Shown one piece after another: positions 18,442 through 26,705 of a stretch of 62,947 nt of DNA (positions within the stretch are counted from its first letter, which is position 1; every line of letters begins with the position of its first letter). The DNA comes from Ruminococcus sp. (GTDB lineage Bacteria; Bacillota; Clostridia; Oscillospirales; Ruminococcaceae), in NCBI GenBank assembly GCA_017543595.1, contig JAFYFU010000055.1:1-62947 (forward strand), in the 5' to 3' direction. The notes beneath the pieces are model-generated. The model searched no databases. It saw only the letters and a program-made list of their open reading frames with translations, and was not told where the DNA came from. The position numbers and the translations under genes are program-made.

Positions 18442-19451
18442 AATTCGGGTATCCTCTCCGCCATAAGCTTAACGAGTTTATAACAGCTTTCAAGGTCATT
18501 CATTTCAATCACAGATGAGGGAGAATGTAAATATCTGCACGGCACGGAAACTGCTATTGTACGCACTCCGCCACGGCTTATATGAATTGCTCCGCTGTCA
18601 TTTCCGCCTGCTACCATGGTTTTTGTCTGGCAGGGAATATTATTCTTTTCGGAAATATCAAAGGCAAGATTATAAAGTCCCTTGTCGTAAACCGTGCTTC
18701 TGTCCATAAAGCCTACTACTGCACCTTTTCCGAGTTGGCAGACTTTTCTTGCACCTGAAACTCCGTCAATATCAGATGCCGTTGTGGATTCAAGGACTAT
18801 TGCAAAATCGGGATTTACGGAAAATGCCGAAACTGTTGAGCCTCTAAGACCTATTTCCTCCTGAACATTGAAAACAAAATATGTATCGTATTCAAGTTCT
18901 TCATGCATTAATTTTATCATCATGGCACAGCCTGCACGGTCATCAATTGCCTTTGATTTTATGCGTCTTTCTCCGAGTTCTGCAAATTCACTTTCAAAAT
19001 AAGCGCAGTCGCCGAGTTTTACATATTTTTCGGCATCGGCTTTGTTTTCCGCACCGATATCTATATAAAGGCTGTCCATAGAGGGAGCTTTTTCACGCTG
19101 TTCTTTTGATAAGTTGTGGACAGCGGTTGAACCTATAATGCCGTTGATTTTTCCGACTTTTACCTGTCTGCCGATTACAACGGAGGGGTCAATACCTCCG
19201 ACTGCACCGAAAGACAAAGTTCCGTCACCGTTTATATATTTAACTATAAATCCAACTTCGTCCATGTGGGCGCATATCATAAGTTTTTTCCCTGACTTTC
19301 TGCCCTTTATGAAACAGATAAGATTTCCTAAATTATCAATTCTGTAATCATTGCAAACATCTTTTATTTTGTTTATTATAACCTCACGGACGGCTTTTTC
19401 GTCACCCGAAACTCCGTTTATAAGGCATAATTCTCTGAGAAGTTCTTTCAT
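18438..19451 (-). CDS. M42 family metallo-aminopeptidase (first paralogue)
   Basis: A 337-residue cocatalytic zinc or cobalt peptidase of the FrvX/YsdC/glutamyl aminopeptidase type. Metal-site motifs are CAHMDEVGFIV, KAIDDRAGCAM (bridging Asp), VQEEIGLRG (catalytic and ligand Glu) and VLESTTASD. Such enzymes form large cytosolic tetrahedral complexes that trim peptides. It lies 1 bp after a second M42 gene and overlaps the GNAT gene by four bases. Confidence 0.93.
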   Translation of the reverse strand: MKELLRELCLINGVSGDEKAVREVIINKIKDVCNDYRIDNLGNLICFIKGRKSGKKLMICAHMDEVGFIVKYINGDGTLSFGAVGGIDPSVVIGRQVKVGKINGIIGSTAVHNLSKEQREKAPSMDSLYIDIGAENKADAEKYVKLGDCAYFESEFAELGERRIKSKAIDDRAGCAMMIKLMHEELEYDTYFVFNVQEEIGLRGSTVSAFSVNPDFAIVLESTTASDIDGVSGARKVCQLGKGAVVGFMDRSTVYDKGLYNLAFDISEKNNIPCQTKTMVAGGNDSGAIHISRGGVRTIAVSVPCRYLHSPSSVIEMNDLESCYKLVKLMAERIPEL

Positions 19452-19452
19452 A

Positions 19453-20466
19453 TTAGTCCTCCTTTATGAAATCCGCAAGAAGTTCTGCTGTGAGTTCGAT
19501 ATCTTTTAAATCTATTACCTCAACAGGAGTGTGCATATTTCTCAGCGGAATTGATACAGTACAGGTTTTCACGCCGTTTCTGCTAACTGAATACCTGTCT
19601 GCATTTGTGGAAGTAAGTCCCTCCATTACTTCAATCTGATAGGGGATATTATTTTTCTCTGCGGTATATTTCAGGTTTTCGGAAATTTCCCTTGAAAGTG
19701 ACGGGGATATTCCTATCATAGCACCCTTTCCGAGTTTTCCGCATTTTCTTTCGTCCTCACCGATTGCATGGGCAAAACTTACATCAACGGCTATTGCAAT
19801 ATCGGGATTTACCGCATAAGCACAGATTTTTGCGCCACGTTCGCCGAGTTCCTCCTGAGTTGCAAGCACGACAGCCACATTATATTTTAATTTTTTACCT
19901 TTGAGTTTGTCAAGTGCAAGCAGAATAGATGCAATTCCGCACCTGTCGTCAAGAGATGCACCTGTTAATCTGTTTCCGATAAGTTCACGACATTTAACGT
20001 CATAAGTCACGCTGTCGCCGAGGGAAATATATTTTTCAAGTTCGTCTTTTGTCATACCCGTATCTATTGAAACATCGTCCCATGCAAGAACTTCCGTTCC
20101 TCCGCTTGTAAGGTGGGGCGGTACGGAACATATCACGCCTTTTATATCTTTTTTTCCGTGAATAATTACAGGCTGTGCAGGCAGGAGTCTCCTGTCGATA
20201 CCGCCTAAATTCGATACTTTTACAAAACCCTCGTCTGTTATGTAAGTTACAATCATTCCCACTTCGTCTATGTGTGCATCAAGGACGAGAAGTTTTTTAT
20301 TTTCGTCATGTTCCCCGAAATACTCCACATAATTATCAGTGCCGATTATTTCGTATCTGTCGCAGTATTTGGAAAAAATTCCGTGGATTTCCTGTGCTGC
20401 GGAGAGTTCGTTTCCCGATGTGCCTTTGAGTTCCGAAAGCCTTATAACGGTTTCTTTGATGTCCAT
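19453..20466 (-). CDS. M42 family metallo-aminopeptidase (second paralogue)
   Basis: Same length (337) and motifs as its neighbour: DAHIDEVGMIV, ASLDDRCGIAS, ATQEELGERG and AVDVSFAHA. The two probably arose by duplication and may form mixed complexes or differ in peptide preference. First gene of the minus-strand operon 20466-16386. AAGGAGTG lies just upstream and a good promoter 33 bp before the start. Confidence 0.93.
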   Translation of the reverse strand: MDIKETVIRLSELKGTSGNELSAAQEIHGIFSKYCDRYEIIGTDNYVEYFGEHDENKKLLVLDAHIDEVGMIVTYITDEGFVKVSNLGGIDRRLLPAQPVIIHGKKDIKGVICSVPPHLTSGGTEVLAWDDVSIDTGMTKDELEKYISLGDSVTYDVKCRELIGNRLTGASLDDRCGIASILLALDKLKGKKLKYNVAVVLATQEELGERGAKICAYAVNPDIAIAVDVSFAHAIGEDERKCGKLGKGAMIGISPSLSREISENLKYTAEKNNIPYQIEVMEGLTSTNADRYSVSRNGVKTCTVSIPLRNMHTPVEVIDLKDIELTAELLADFIKED

Positions 20467-20498
20467 AACATCACTCCTTAAAAAATTTCGCTTAGTAT

Positions 20499-20527
20499 AT
20501 TATAACAGATATTAAAACGGATTTCAA
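20499..20527 (-). promoter_or_regulatory. Promoter of the M42 peptidase operon
   Basis: Minus strand: -35 TTGAAA (20522-20527), 17 bp, -10 TATAAT (20499-20504) with extended TGT. Confidence 0.85.
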
Positions 20528-20530
20528 TAG

Positions 20531-20574
20531 TATCACAAAAACAGAAAATAATTTTTTGTGTAATTATTGTGATA
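20531..20574. promoter_or_regulatory. Inverted repeat between divergent peptidase and pfk promoters
   Basis: TATCACAA (20531-20538) and TTGTGATA (20567-20574) are exact reverse complements, 28 bp apart, lying between the two divergent -35 boxes. TTGTG occurs once more at 20556-20560. The half-site resembles TTGTGA-type redox-regulator (Rex) sites, but the arrangement is not the usual close palindrome, so the regulator is not assigned. Confidence 0.4.
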
Positions 20575-20599
20575 AATATAAGTAAATCTGTTTTTTCTC

Positions 20600-20628
20600 T
20601 TGATTTGCCGTTTATTCTGTGATATAAT
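20600..20628 (+). promoter_or_regulatory. Phosphofructokinase promoter
   Basis: -35 TTGATT (20600-20605), 17 bp, -10 TATAAT (20623-20628) with extended TGA. Confidence 0.83.
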
Positions 20629-20677
20629 TAATTAAGGTTTTGATACCTATATAAGACAGATATGAGAGGTAAAAATT

Positions 20678-21895
20678 ATGTTTAATATTGCAGTTGCACA
20701 GTCGGGAGGTCCTACCTGTGCTATAAATTCTTCACTTGTAGGAGTATTCAGGGAAGCACTCAAAGTTCCGTCAGTTGACGCTGTTTTCGGTTCGATAAAC
20801 GGCATAGAGGGAATTATTGACAATCATCTTGTTGACCTCAGAACCATGATTCTCACAAACAACGATATAGAACTTCTCAAACAAACTCCGTCAACGGTTC
20901 TCGGTTCATGTCGTTACAAGCTCCCCGACTGGCGTGAGGACGAAGAAGTCTACAAAAAAATCGCCGACACCCTGCGTCAGAGAAATATAGGCGCATTTCT
21001 CTACATCGGCGGTAACGACTCAATGGATACCGTAAAGAAACTTTCCGAATATTTCGCTACAATTGACCTTGATGTGAAAATCATAGGCATACCGAAAACC
21101 ATTGACAATGATTTGTGCGTTACAGACCATACTCCCGGATTCGGTTCGGCTGCGAAATATGTTGCGGCTACCATGCACGAAATCACCCGTGACAGCATTG
21201 TATACAGCATACCGTCTGTTACAATCGTTGAAATAATGGGTCGTCATGCGGGCTGGCTTACTGCTTCAAGCGCAGTTCTTCACGCTATGGGCGAAACCGC
21301 TCCGCACCTTGTATATGTCCCCGAAGTAGATTTTTCACTTGAAAAATTTATCGCAGATGTAAGACAGCAGATGTCAAAGCACAAGGCTGTAATTGTTGCC
21401 GTTTCGGAGGGAATTGAAGTCCCCGAAGGCGTTCAGTCGGGCGTTGTGGATAATTTCGGACACAAGTATCTTTCGGGAATCGGAAAATATCTTGAATCTG
21501 TTATAAGAAACGAAATCGGCTGTAAAGTCCGTTCAATAGAACTCAACGTAATGCAGAGATGTTCTTCACATATATGCTCAAAAACAGATATAGATGAGGC
21601 GGAGGCTGTCGGTGCGGCAGGTCTCAGATGTGCAATAGAGGGCGGTACGGGCAAAGTTATGGTATTCAGAAGAATTGAAGATGCTCCCTATACTGTCGTT
21701 ATTGAAACGGCTGATGCAGAAGATATTGCCAACAGGGAAAAATTCCTCCCCGCCGAATATATCAACTCCGCAGGCAATAATATAAGAGAATCCGCTCTCG
21801 GATATTTCCTGCCGCTTATACAGGGTGACTTAAATCTTATAACAGAAAATGGTATACCGAAACATTTCGCCCTGCATGAATCCGTACTCAAATAA
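20678..21895 (+). CDS. Phosphofructokinase, probably PPi-dependent type
   Basis: Phosphorylates fructose 6-phosphate in glycolysis. The 405-residue sequence has the phosphoryl-donor loop AQSGGPTCAIN, GGNDSMDT, and PKTIDND in place of the ATP-enzyme PGTIDND, with MGRHAGWL for F6P binding. A Lys in PKTIDND and loss of the GGDGS glycine are the known marks of pyrophosphate use; here the second position is Asn-Asp-Ser rather than the usual Asp-Asp-Ser. PPi use is therefore likely but not certain. Good promoter, and GAGAGG before the ATG. Confidence 0.88.
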   Translation: MFNIAVAQSGGPTCAINSSLVGVFREALKVPSVDAVFGSINGIEGIIDNHLVDLRTMILTNNDIELLKQTPSTVLGSCRYKLPDWREDEEVYKKIADTLRQRNIGAFLYIGGNDSMDTVKKLSEYFATIDLDVKIIGIPKTIDNDLCVTDHTPGFGSAAKYVAATMHEITRDSIVYSIPSVTIVEIMGRHAGWLTASSAVLHAMGETAPHLVYVPEVDFSLEKFIADVRQQMSKHKAVIVAVSEGIEVPEGVQSGVVDNFGHKYLSGIGKYLESVIRNEIGCKVRSIELNVMQRCSSHICSKTDIDEAEAVGAAGLRCAIEGGTGKVMVFRRIEDAPYTVVIETADAEDIANREKFLPAEYINSAGNNIRESALGYFLPLIQGDLNLITENGIPKHFALHESVLK

Positions 21896-21931
21896 TGCTG
21901 TTCGTTGGTTTGAAGAAAAGAGGCATTAAAT

Positions 21932-23155
21932 TTGAAGAATATTAAAGACCTTATTAAAAAACGCTGGTTTGCAAATGCCCTCGCAGGCTGTATAACAGTT
22001 GCTTTTTATTTGATATTATCAAATATAAGTTCCGTCTGGGGAACTATTACTCAGTTCATAGGCTATTTTTCGACCGTCATAGGCGGTGCTGTCATAGCTT
22101 ATCTTATGAATCCGCTTGCGGAATTTTACAATAAGAAAGTTTTCAAAAAACTGAAATCTCAGTCTGCACAATGGACTTTTTCAATAGTCTGTTCCGTTGT
22201 AACCGTAGTTGTGTTTGTGAGTGTGCTTATGAGTATGCTTATACCTCAGCTTTTTGAAAGTATCACGACTTTTGTCGGAAATATTGACTCTTATGCGAAA
22301 GCTTTGCAGTCTTTCCTGCACACAAGCATAAAAAACTACGAAAAGTTTGAACACCTTGTTGTCTCATCGGAAAATATAATCAATACAACCGTAAACTATA
22401 TAAAGGACAACTCCTCAAAAATAATAGACATATCGACAAGCGCAGGAAAAAGCGTTGTGACGTGGATAATCGCCTTTATACTTTCCGTCTATATGCTTTC
22501 CGCAAAACACCGCCTGCAAGACGGTGCAAAACAGTTCATGGAAACTACTCTCAGCGAAGAATATTATAATTCAATCATGAATTTCCTTAACAGGTGCAAT
22601 TTCATACTCAACCGCTATGTTGTATTCTCACTCATAGACGGAATTATAGTCGGAACTGTAAATGCTGTTTTCATGTTTGTATTCGGTATGCAGTATGTAG
22701 GGCTTGTTTCCGTTGTCGTAGGCATTACAAATCTCGTTCCCACATTCGGACCTATTGTCGGAGGTGTCATAGGCGGATTTATTCTCCTTATGGTAAAACC
22801 TTTCCACGCCCTGATATTTATAATATTTATAATCCTTCTCCAAACTGTTGACGGATATATCATAAAGCCGAAACTTTTCGGAAACACTCTCGGAATATCG
22901 GGACTTCTCATACTTCTGTTTATCCTCGTGGGCGGAAGTATCTGGGGAATTATAGGAATCCTTATAGCTATACCGCTGGCGGCAATAACCGATTATGTAT
23001 ACCGTGAAATGCTTATACCCTACCTGAAAAACCGACACATGAAAGCAAAGAACAACCCCAAAAAAGCCGACAGGCAACAGGAAAATAATCCCGCCGTTTC
23101 AGAAGAAAAACCCAAAGCCGTCAAAAATACCGGAAAATCAGGAGGGAAAAAATAA
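21932..23155 (+). CDS. AI-2E family transporter (TqsA/YtvI-like)
   Basis: A 407-residue polytopic membrane protein of the AI-2E_transport family. The helix pair near WGTITQFIGYFSTVIGGAVI, the conserved C-terminal set QTVDGYIIKPKLFG and GSIWGIIGILIAIPL, and a charged tail are all typical. Members include autoinducer exporters and Na+/H+ or ion antiporters, so the substrate is open. No ATG is near; the start is TTG at 21932 with AAAGAGG upstream. It follows pfk by 36 bp and abuts galE directly. Confidence 0.86.
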   Translation: MKNIKDLIKKRWFANALAGCITVAFYLILSNISSVWGTITQFIGYFSTVIGGAVIAYLMNPLAEFYNKKVFKKLKSQSAQWTFSIVCSVVTVVVFVSVLMSMLIPQLFESITTFVGNIDSYAKALQSFLHTSIKNYEKFEHLVVSSENIINTTVNYIKDNSSKIIDISTSAGKSVVTWIIAFILSVYMLSAKHRLQDGAKQFMETTLSEEYYNSIMNFLNRCNFILNRYVVFSLIDGIIVGTVNAVFMFVFGMQYVGLVSVVVGITNLVPTFGPIVGGVIGGFILLMVKPFHALIFIIFIILLQTVDGYIIKPKLFGNTLGISGLLILLFILVGGSIWGIIGILIAIPLAAITDYVYREMLIPYLKNRHMKAKNNPKKADRQQENNPAVSEEKPKAVKNTGKSGGKK

Positions 23156-24175
23156 ATGAAAACTATACTCTTGGCAGGCGGAGCAGGCTATATAGGCTCA
23201 CATACCGCCGTTGAACTGCTGAACGCAGGCTATGATGTAATTATCGCTGATAATTATTCAAACAGCTCGCCCGAAGCCGTAAGGCGTGTTGAGGAAATAA
23301 CGGGCAAAACCGTAAAAACCTATGAAGTTGATATAAAAGACACTGAAAAACTTGAAAAAATTTTTCAGGAAAACAATATTGATGCCGTTATACATTTCGC
23401 AGGTCTTAAATCTGTCGGAGAATCCATTGAAAAGCCTGTACTCTATTACAGAAATAACATCGACACAACTCTTTCACTCCTTGAATGTATGGAAAAATTC
23501 AACGTGAACAATATTATTTTCTCGTCAAGTGCAACTGTTTACGGTGAGGAAAACCCCGTCCCCTATACGGAAGATATGAAAAGAGGTACTTGCACAAATC
23601 CCTACGGCTGGACAAAGGTAATGATGGAACAGATTCTCGAAGATACCGCAAAAGCAAATAAAAATCTGTCTGTCGTACTGCTGAGATATTTCAACCCCAT
23701 AGGCGCACATGAATCGGGAAAAATCGGTGAAGACCCGAAAGGTATACCAAATAATCTCATGCCTTATGTTTCTCAGGTTGCTGTCGGAAAACGTGAAAAA
23801 CTCACTGTTTTCGGCAGGGATTACGATACAAAAGACGGCACTTGCACCCGTGACTATATTCACGTTGTTGACCTCGCAAAAGGTCATGTAAAAGCCGTTG
23901 AATATATCTTTGAACATAAGGGGACTGAAATTTTCAACCTCGGCACGGGTACTCCGTACAGCGTAACCGAAATAGTTGAAACTTTTGAAAAAGTAAATTC
24001 TTTAAAAGTAAATCATGTTTACGGCGGCAGACGACAGGGCGACCTCCCCGAATGTTTCGCAAACGCTGACAAGGCTTTAAAAGTCCTCGGCTGGAAAACC
24101 GAAAAAACTCTCGATGATATGTGCCGTGATTCATGGAGATGGCAGAAAAATAATCCTGACGGTTATAACAAATAA
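23156..24175 (+). CDS. galE: UDP-glucose 4-epimerase
   Basis: Interconverts UDP-glucose and UDP-galactose. A 339-residue extended short-chain dehydrogenase: NAD loop GGAGYIGSHT near the N-terminus, FSSSATVYG with the catalytic Ser, and NPYGWTK with the Tyr-x3-Lys pair. The ATG follows the AI-2E stop codon with no gap and GGAGGG lies just upstream. Last gene before a bidirectional terminator. Confidence 0.96.
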   Translation: MKTILLAGGAGYIGSHTAVELLNAGYDVIIADNYSNSSPEAVRRVEEITGKTVKTYEVDIKDTEKLEKIFQENNIDAVIHFAGLKSVGESIEKPVLYYRNNIDTTLSLLECMEKFNVNNIIFSSSATVYGEENPVPYTEDMKRGTCTNPYGWTKVMMEQILEDTAKANKNLSVVLLRYFNPIGAHESGKIGEDPKGIPNNLMPYVSQVAVGKREKLTVFGRDYDTKDGTCTRDYIHVVDLAKGHVKAVEYIFEHKGTEIFNLGTGTPYSVTEIVETFEKVNSLKVNHVYGGRRQGDLPECFANADKALKVLGWKTEKTLDDMCRDSWRWQKNNPDGYNK

Positions 24176-24176
24176 C

Positions 24177-24207
24177 AAAAAAGCTCCTGCAAAACAGGAG
24201 CTTTTTT
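24177..24207. terminator. Bidirectional terminator between galE and tRNA-Leu
   Basis: Stem AAAAGCTCCTG/CAGGAGCTTTT with A-tract and T-tract on either side; ends both galE (plus) and the tRNA-Leu transcript (minus). Confidence 0.92.
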
Positions 24208-24214
24208 AATATTA

Positions 24215-24299
24215 TGGTGCGGGTGACAGGACTTGAACCTGCACACCTTGCGGCACAAGAACCTAAATCTTGCGTGTCTGCCAGTTTCACCACACCCGC
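24215..24299 (-). tRNA. tRNA-Leu (anticodon UAG), CCA encoded
   Basis: Complete 85-nt class II tRNA on the minus strand. The 7-bp acceptor stem GCGGGTG pairs with CACCCGC; discriminator A and an encoded CCA follow (24217-24215). The anticodon stem CAAGA/TCTTG encloses the loop TTTAGGT, giving anticodon TAG. A long variable arm (GTGCCGCAAGGTGTGC region) and GGTTCAAGTCC T-arm confirm leucine. Its 5' part is duplicated at 24618-24654. Confidence 0.95.
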
Positions 24300-24301
24300 A
24301 T
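24265..24301 (-). repeat. 37-nt direct repeat, copy inside intact tRNA-Leu
   Basis: The tRNA 5' part from the mature end to the anticodon loop, plus two flanking bases. The same stretch recurs 353 bp away at 24618-24654 with one mismatch. This is the layout of attachment-site repeats. Confidence 0.8.
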
Positions 24302-24309
24302 ATTAAGTC

Positions 24310-24588
24310 TTATGATTCCATAGATATTTTATCAGGAAATATTCTATTTTCTTTGTGATAACGAATTATTTTTCCCAAAATAGCTATCCAACAACATTTA
24401 TGATCAGTGTCTAAAATAGTAACTACATCTTTCGCAGCAATATGAGACTGAGGATTGGTCAATCCATATTTTAAAATAGCTTTGTCAATTTTGAATGTTG
24501 TATAAAGGCGTTCTGGAGAATTTCCACAAGCATATATAACATAATCATCATTCTCTTCGGTTTTTCTTGCATATACACAAATACCCAT
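24310..24588 (-). CDS. Small protein between two tRNA-Leu 5' copies
   Basis: A 92-residue ORF starting MGICVYARK with an ideal ribosome site GGAGGA five bases before the ATG at 24588, so it is very likely translated. No signal peptide or clear membrane helix; a Lys/Asp-rich, mixed alpha/beta-looking sequence with DTDHKCCWIAILGK in the middle. I do not recognise the family. It stops ten bases before the mature 5' end of tRNA-Leu and lies entirely inside the 353-bp interval bounded by the 37-nt direct repeats, so it came in, or is kept, with that duplication. A longer reading from 24612 has no ribosome site. Confidence 0.65.
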   Translation of the reverse strand: MGICVYARKTEENDDYVIYACGNSPERLYTTFKIDKAILKYGLTNPQSHIAAKDVVTILDTDHKCCWIAILGKIIRYHKENRIFPDKISMES

Positions 24589-24617
24589 AGCAATCCTCCA
24601 ATAACGTAACACAAACG

Positions 24618-24654
24618 AAATCCTGCGTGTCTGCCAGTTTCACCACACCCGCAT
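24618..24654 (-). pseudogene. Truncated tRNA-Leu 5' fragment (second repeat copy)
   Basis: On the minus strand, the acceptor 5' strand, D-arm and 5' side of the anticodon arm match the intact tRNA-Leu with one mismatch in 37 nt, then the sequence departs in the anticodon loop. No 3' half follows, so it cannot fold as a tRNA. It would lie in the leader of the small ORF at 24588. Confidence 0.85.
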
Positions 24655-24656
24655 GA

Positions 24657-24681
24657 CATACCGCCTCTGAGGGCGGTATGA
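24657..24681. other. Perfect hairpin upstream of the tRNA fragment
   Basis: CATACCGCC (24657-24665) and GGCGGTATG (24673-24681) pair around a short loop. No T-run follows on either strand, so it is not a classic terminator; it may end the four-Cys gene or be a processing site. Confidence 0.5.
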
Positions 24682-24710
24682 AATATACGCACAAAACAGC
24701 ATAAAGAAAA

Positions 24711-25094
24711 TCATTGTGCCTGATTTTCGTTTTCTTTCTCCTTGACGGGAGTATCCGCATTTTCGGCTGATTTCTCGGCATCTTTCTTCTTTTCTTCTGC
24801 TTTCTTTGTAAGTTTCTGTGCCATTTCGTCTTTCTCAGCCTTATCGCCCACGGATTCGATATATATATCCTCATCTGCGAGACTTCCGACAAAATTAAGC
24901 TGTTTGACGGGAATACGCTTCAAAGGTGAATATATAAACTTACCGCATGAAAAATCACGTTCTGTCATACCTCTTTTTTCGCAGAGGATTTTATTTCCGT
25001 CCTTTGTACGTCTGCCGAACTGGCAGTAATCACATTTAGGCTGTATATTCTTATCGAAATATTTTCCGCCCTTAAAAATGGAGAAGAAATCCAT
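24711..25094 (-). CDS. Small four-Cys protein with charged tail
   Basis: A 127-residue protein, no signal peptide. The N-terminal third has CDYC, then single Cys in ILCEKRG and FSCGKF, a spacing fitting a zinc ribbon. After a short conserved-looking segment (YSPLKRIPVKQL) the last 50 residues are almost only Lys, Glu, Ala and Asp, likely disordered or helical. AGGTGG precedes the ATG. Family not recognised; zinc binding is inferred. Confidence 0.7.
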   Translation of the reverse strand: MDFFSIFKGGKYFDKNIQPKCDYCQFGRRTKDGNKILCEKRGMTERDFSCGKFIYSPLKRIPVKQLNFVGSLADEDIYIESVGDKAEKDEMAQKLTKKAEEKKKDAEKSAENADTPVKEKENENQAQ

Positions 25095-25397
25095 AAAACC
25101 ACCTCTTGTTCAAATCAAAAAATAAACTCTGTATACTATTATATCACGAAATAATATATTTGTCCAGTGTTTTTTTAAAATTTCTGTATAAAATTTATTA
25201 TATTTAAAAATTTGTATAAAATCGGGAAAACCGCCCGCAATTTAATTTATTATTTTTAACGGAAAATCCGTCTGTTATTTACTTTCATTTCAAATGCACA
25301 TTTTTATTTAAAAATCTATTTACATTCCCTTGAAAATAATGTATAATTATAGTGATACGTTTAACACGGTTATTAACAAACAAAGGAAGTGCTGTCA
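25095..25397. other. Divergent intergenic region before the GS-like operon
   Basis: AT-rich, no ORF with a ribosome site. The right end carries the plus-strand promoter at 25319-25347 and the ribosome site AAAGGAAG. I found no paired hexanucleotide hairpins of the ANTAR target type in the short leader, and no riboswitch. Confidence 0.6.
25319..25347 (+). promoter_or_regulatory. Promoter of the GS-like/ANTAR operon
   Basis: -35 TTTACA (25319-25324), 17 bp, -10 TATAAT (25342-25347). About 45-base leader. Confidence 0.82.
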
Positions 25398-26693
25398 ATG
25401 AGCTTTTCTCCAAAGGAGATACTCAATTTTGTAGAGGAAAATGACGTAAAATTCATACGTCTTACATTCTGTGACATCTTTGGAAACCTCAAAAATATCG
25501 CAATTATGCCGAACGAACTCCGTAAAGCATTCAACTGCGGAATACCTTTTGATGCCTCGTATTTTGATTCTTCGTGTTCGGACTTACTGCTTGTCCCCGA
25601 TATATCAACGCTGTCAGTTCTGCCGTGGCGACCGAAATCGGGCAGAGTTGTCAGATTTTTTTGCAGTCTCAAAAATACTGACGGCACGGATTACGGCTGT
25701 GATATGAGAACATATTTAATAAATTACATAAATTCCCTGCGCCTTGACGGGTATTCCTGCGAAATGGGTACAAAATGCGAATTTTATCTCTTTGAACTTG
25801 ACGAAAACGGCATACCTACCAAAAAGCCCCATGACAACGGCGGATATTTAGACGTTGCCCCCCTTGACAAATGCGAAAACCCAAGGCGTGAAATTTGTCT
25901 TTCTCTCGAAGAAATGGGACTTGCTCCGAAAAGCTCCTGCCATAAGCACGGTCCTGCACAGAATGAAATTGAATTTCACGAAAATGAACCCGTAACTGCT
26001 GCGGACAATATGGCGCATTACAAAACTGTCGTGAAATCCATAGCCTATCAGAACGGTCTTTTTGCATCATTTATGCCGAAGCCCCTGCCCGATGACCACG
26101 GCAGCGCACTCAGCATTTCCCTCGGAATAAAAAAGAACGGAAGTTTTATATTCGGAGATTCTCCCGAAAATATGCCTGCTGAGGGCAAATGCTTCATATC
26201 GGGAATACTCCGCAGAATCCGTGAAATAACTGCTTTCCTCAACTGCACGACAAATTCCTATAAGCGTTTCGGAATAGGCTATGCACCCAAATATGTCAAC
26301 TGGTCTTACGAAAACCGCTCACAGCTTATAAGAATCCCCAGAATAAAGGGAACTCCTCCGAAAATAGAAATCCGCTCCGCAGATGCCTGCTGTAATCCCT
26401 ATATAACTTTTAAATTAATACTCGCCGCAGGCATGGAGGGTATAAAGTCGGGCGACTGCTCGCTTATGGAAAAAACTATGAAAAACAGTCGTGAACATTC
26501 GGAATTTGAACCGCTCCCACATTCGCTTGCGGAGGCTGCCGAAATTGCCGAAAACAGCGATTTTGTCAGAAATAATCTTCCTGACGGAATACACAGGAAA
26601 TTCTTTGAACATACAAAAAATATACTCTCTCTCTACGAACTCGCCGAAAATAAAGACCTGTTTGAAGAAAACACCTATTTTAAATTTATGTAA
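25398..26693 (+). CDS. Glutamine synthetase-like protein with altered active site
   Basis: A 431-residue homologue of type I glutamine synthetase: N-terminal beta-grasp (VKFIRLTFCDIFGNLKN), then the catalytic domain with EFYLF, QNEIEF, FMPKP, TNSYKRFG, NRSQLIRIP and EIRSADACCNPY. By eye alignment two catalytic positions are changed: the Glu of the HHE motif is Lys183 (CHKHGPAQNEI), and the His of the GSGMHxHxSL motif is Ser239 (GSALSISLGI). These residues bind metal and glutamate, so it may not make glutamine. ATG 25398 is preferred to GTG 25389 because AAAGGAAG is nine bases upstream. Co-transcribed with an ANTAR protein. Confidence 0.85.
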   Translation: MSFSPKEILNFVEENDVKFIRLTFCDIFGNLKNIAIMPNELRKAFNCGIPFDASYFDSSCSDLLLVPDISTLSVLPWRPKSGRVVRFFCSLKNTDGTDYGCDMRTYLINYINSLRLDGYSCEMGTKCEFYLFELDENGIPTKKPHDNGGYLDVAPLDKCENPRREICLSLEEMGLAPKSSCHKHGPAQNEIEFHENEPVTAADNMAHYKTVVKSIAYQNGLFASFMPKPLPDDHGSALSISLGIKKNGSFIFGDSPENMPAEGKCFISGILRRIREITAFLNCTTNSYKRFGIGYAPKYVNWSYENRSQLIRIPRIKGTPPKIEIRSADACCNPYITFKLILAAGMEGIKSGDCSLMEKTMKNSREHSEFEPLPHSLAEAAEIAENSDFVRNNLPDGIHRKFFEHTKNILSLYELAENKDLFEENTYFKFM

Positions 26694-26705
26694 CAGGACA
26701 AACAT

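Noticed and set aside
24548-24892. 114-residue minus-strand frame crossing the truncated tRNA-Leu
   Set aside because: Runs through the hairpin, tRNA fragment and start of the small ORF in another frame; no initiation signal.
25354-25397. ANTAR-target double hairpin in the GS-like operon leader
   Set aside because: The leader is only about 45 bases and I found no paired hexaloop stems or terminator there.
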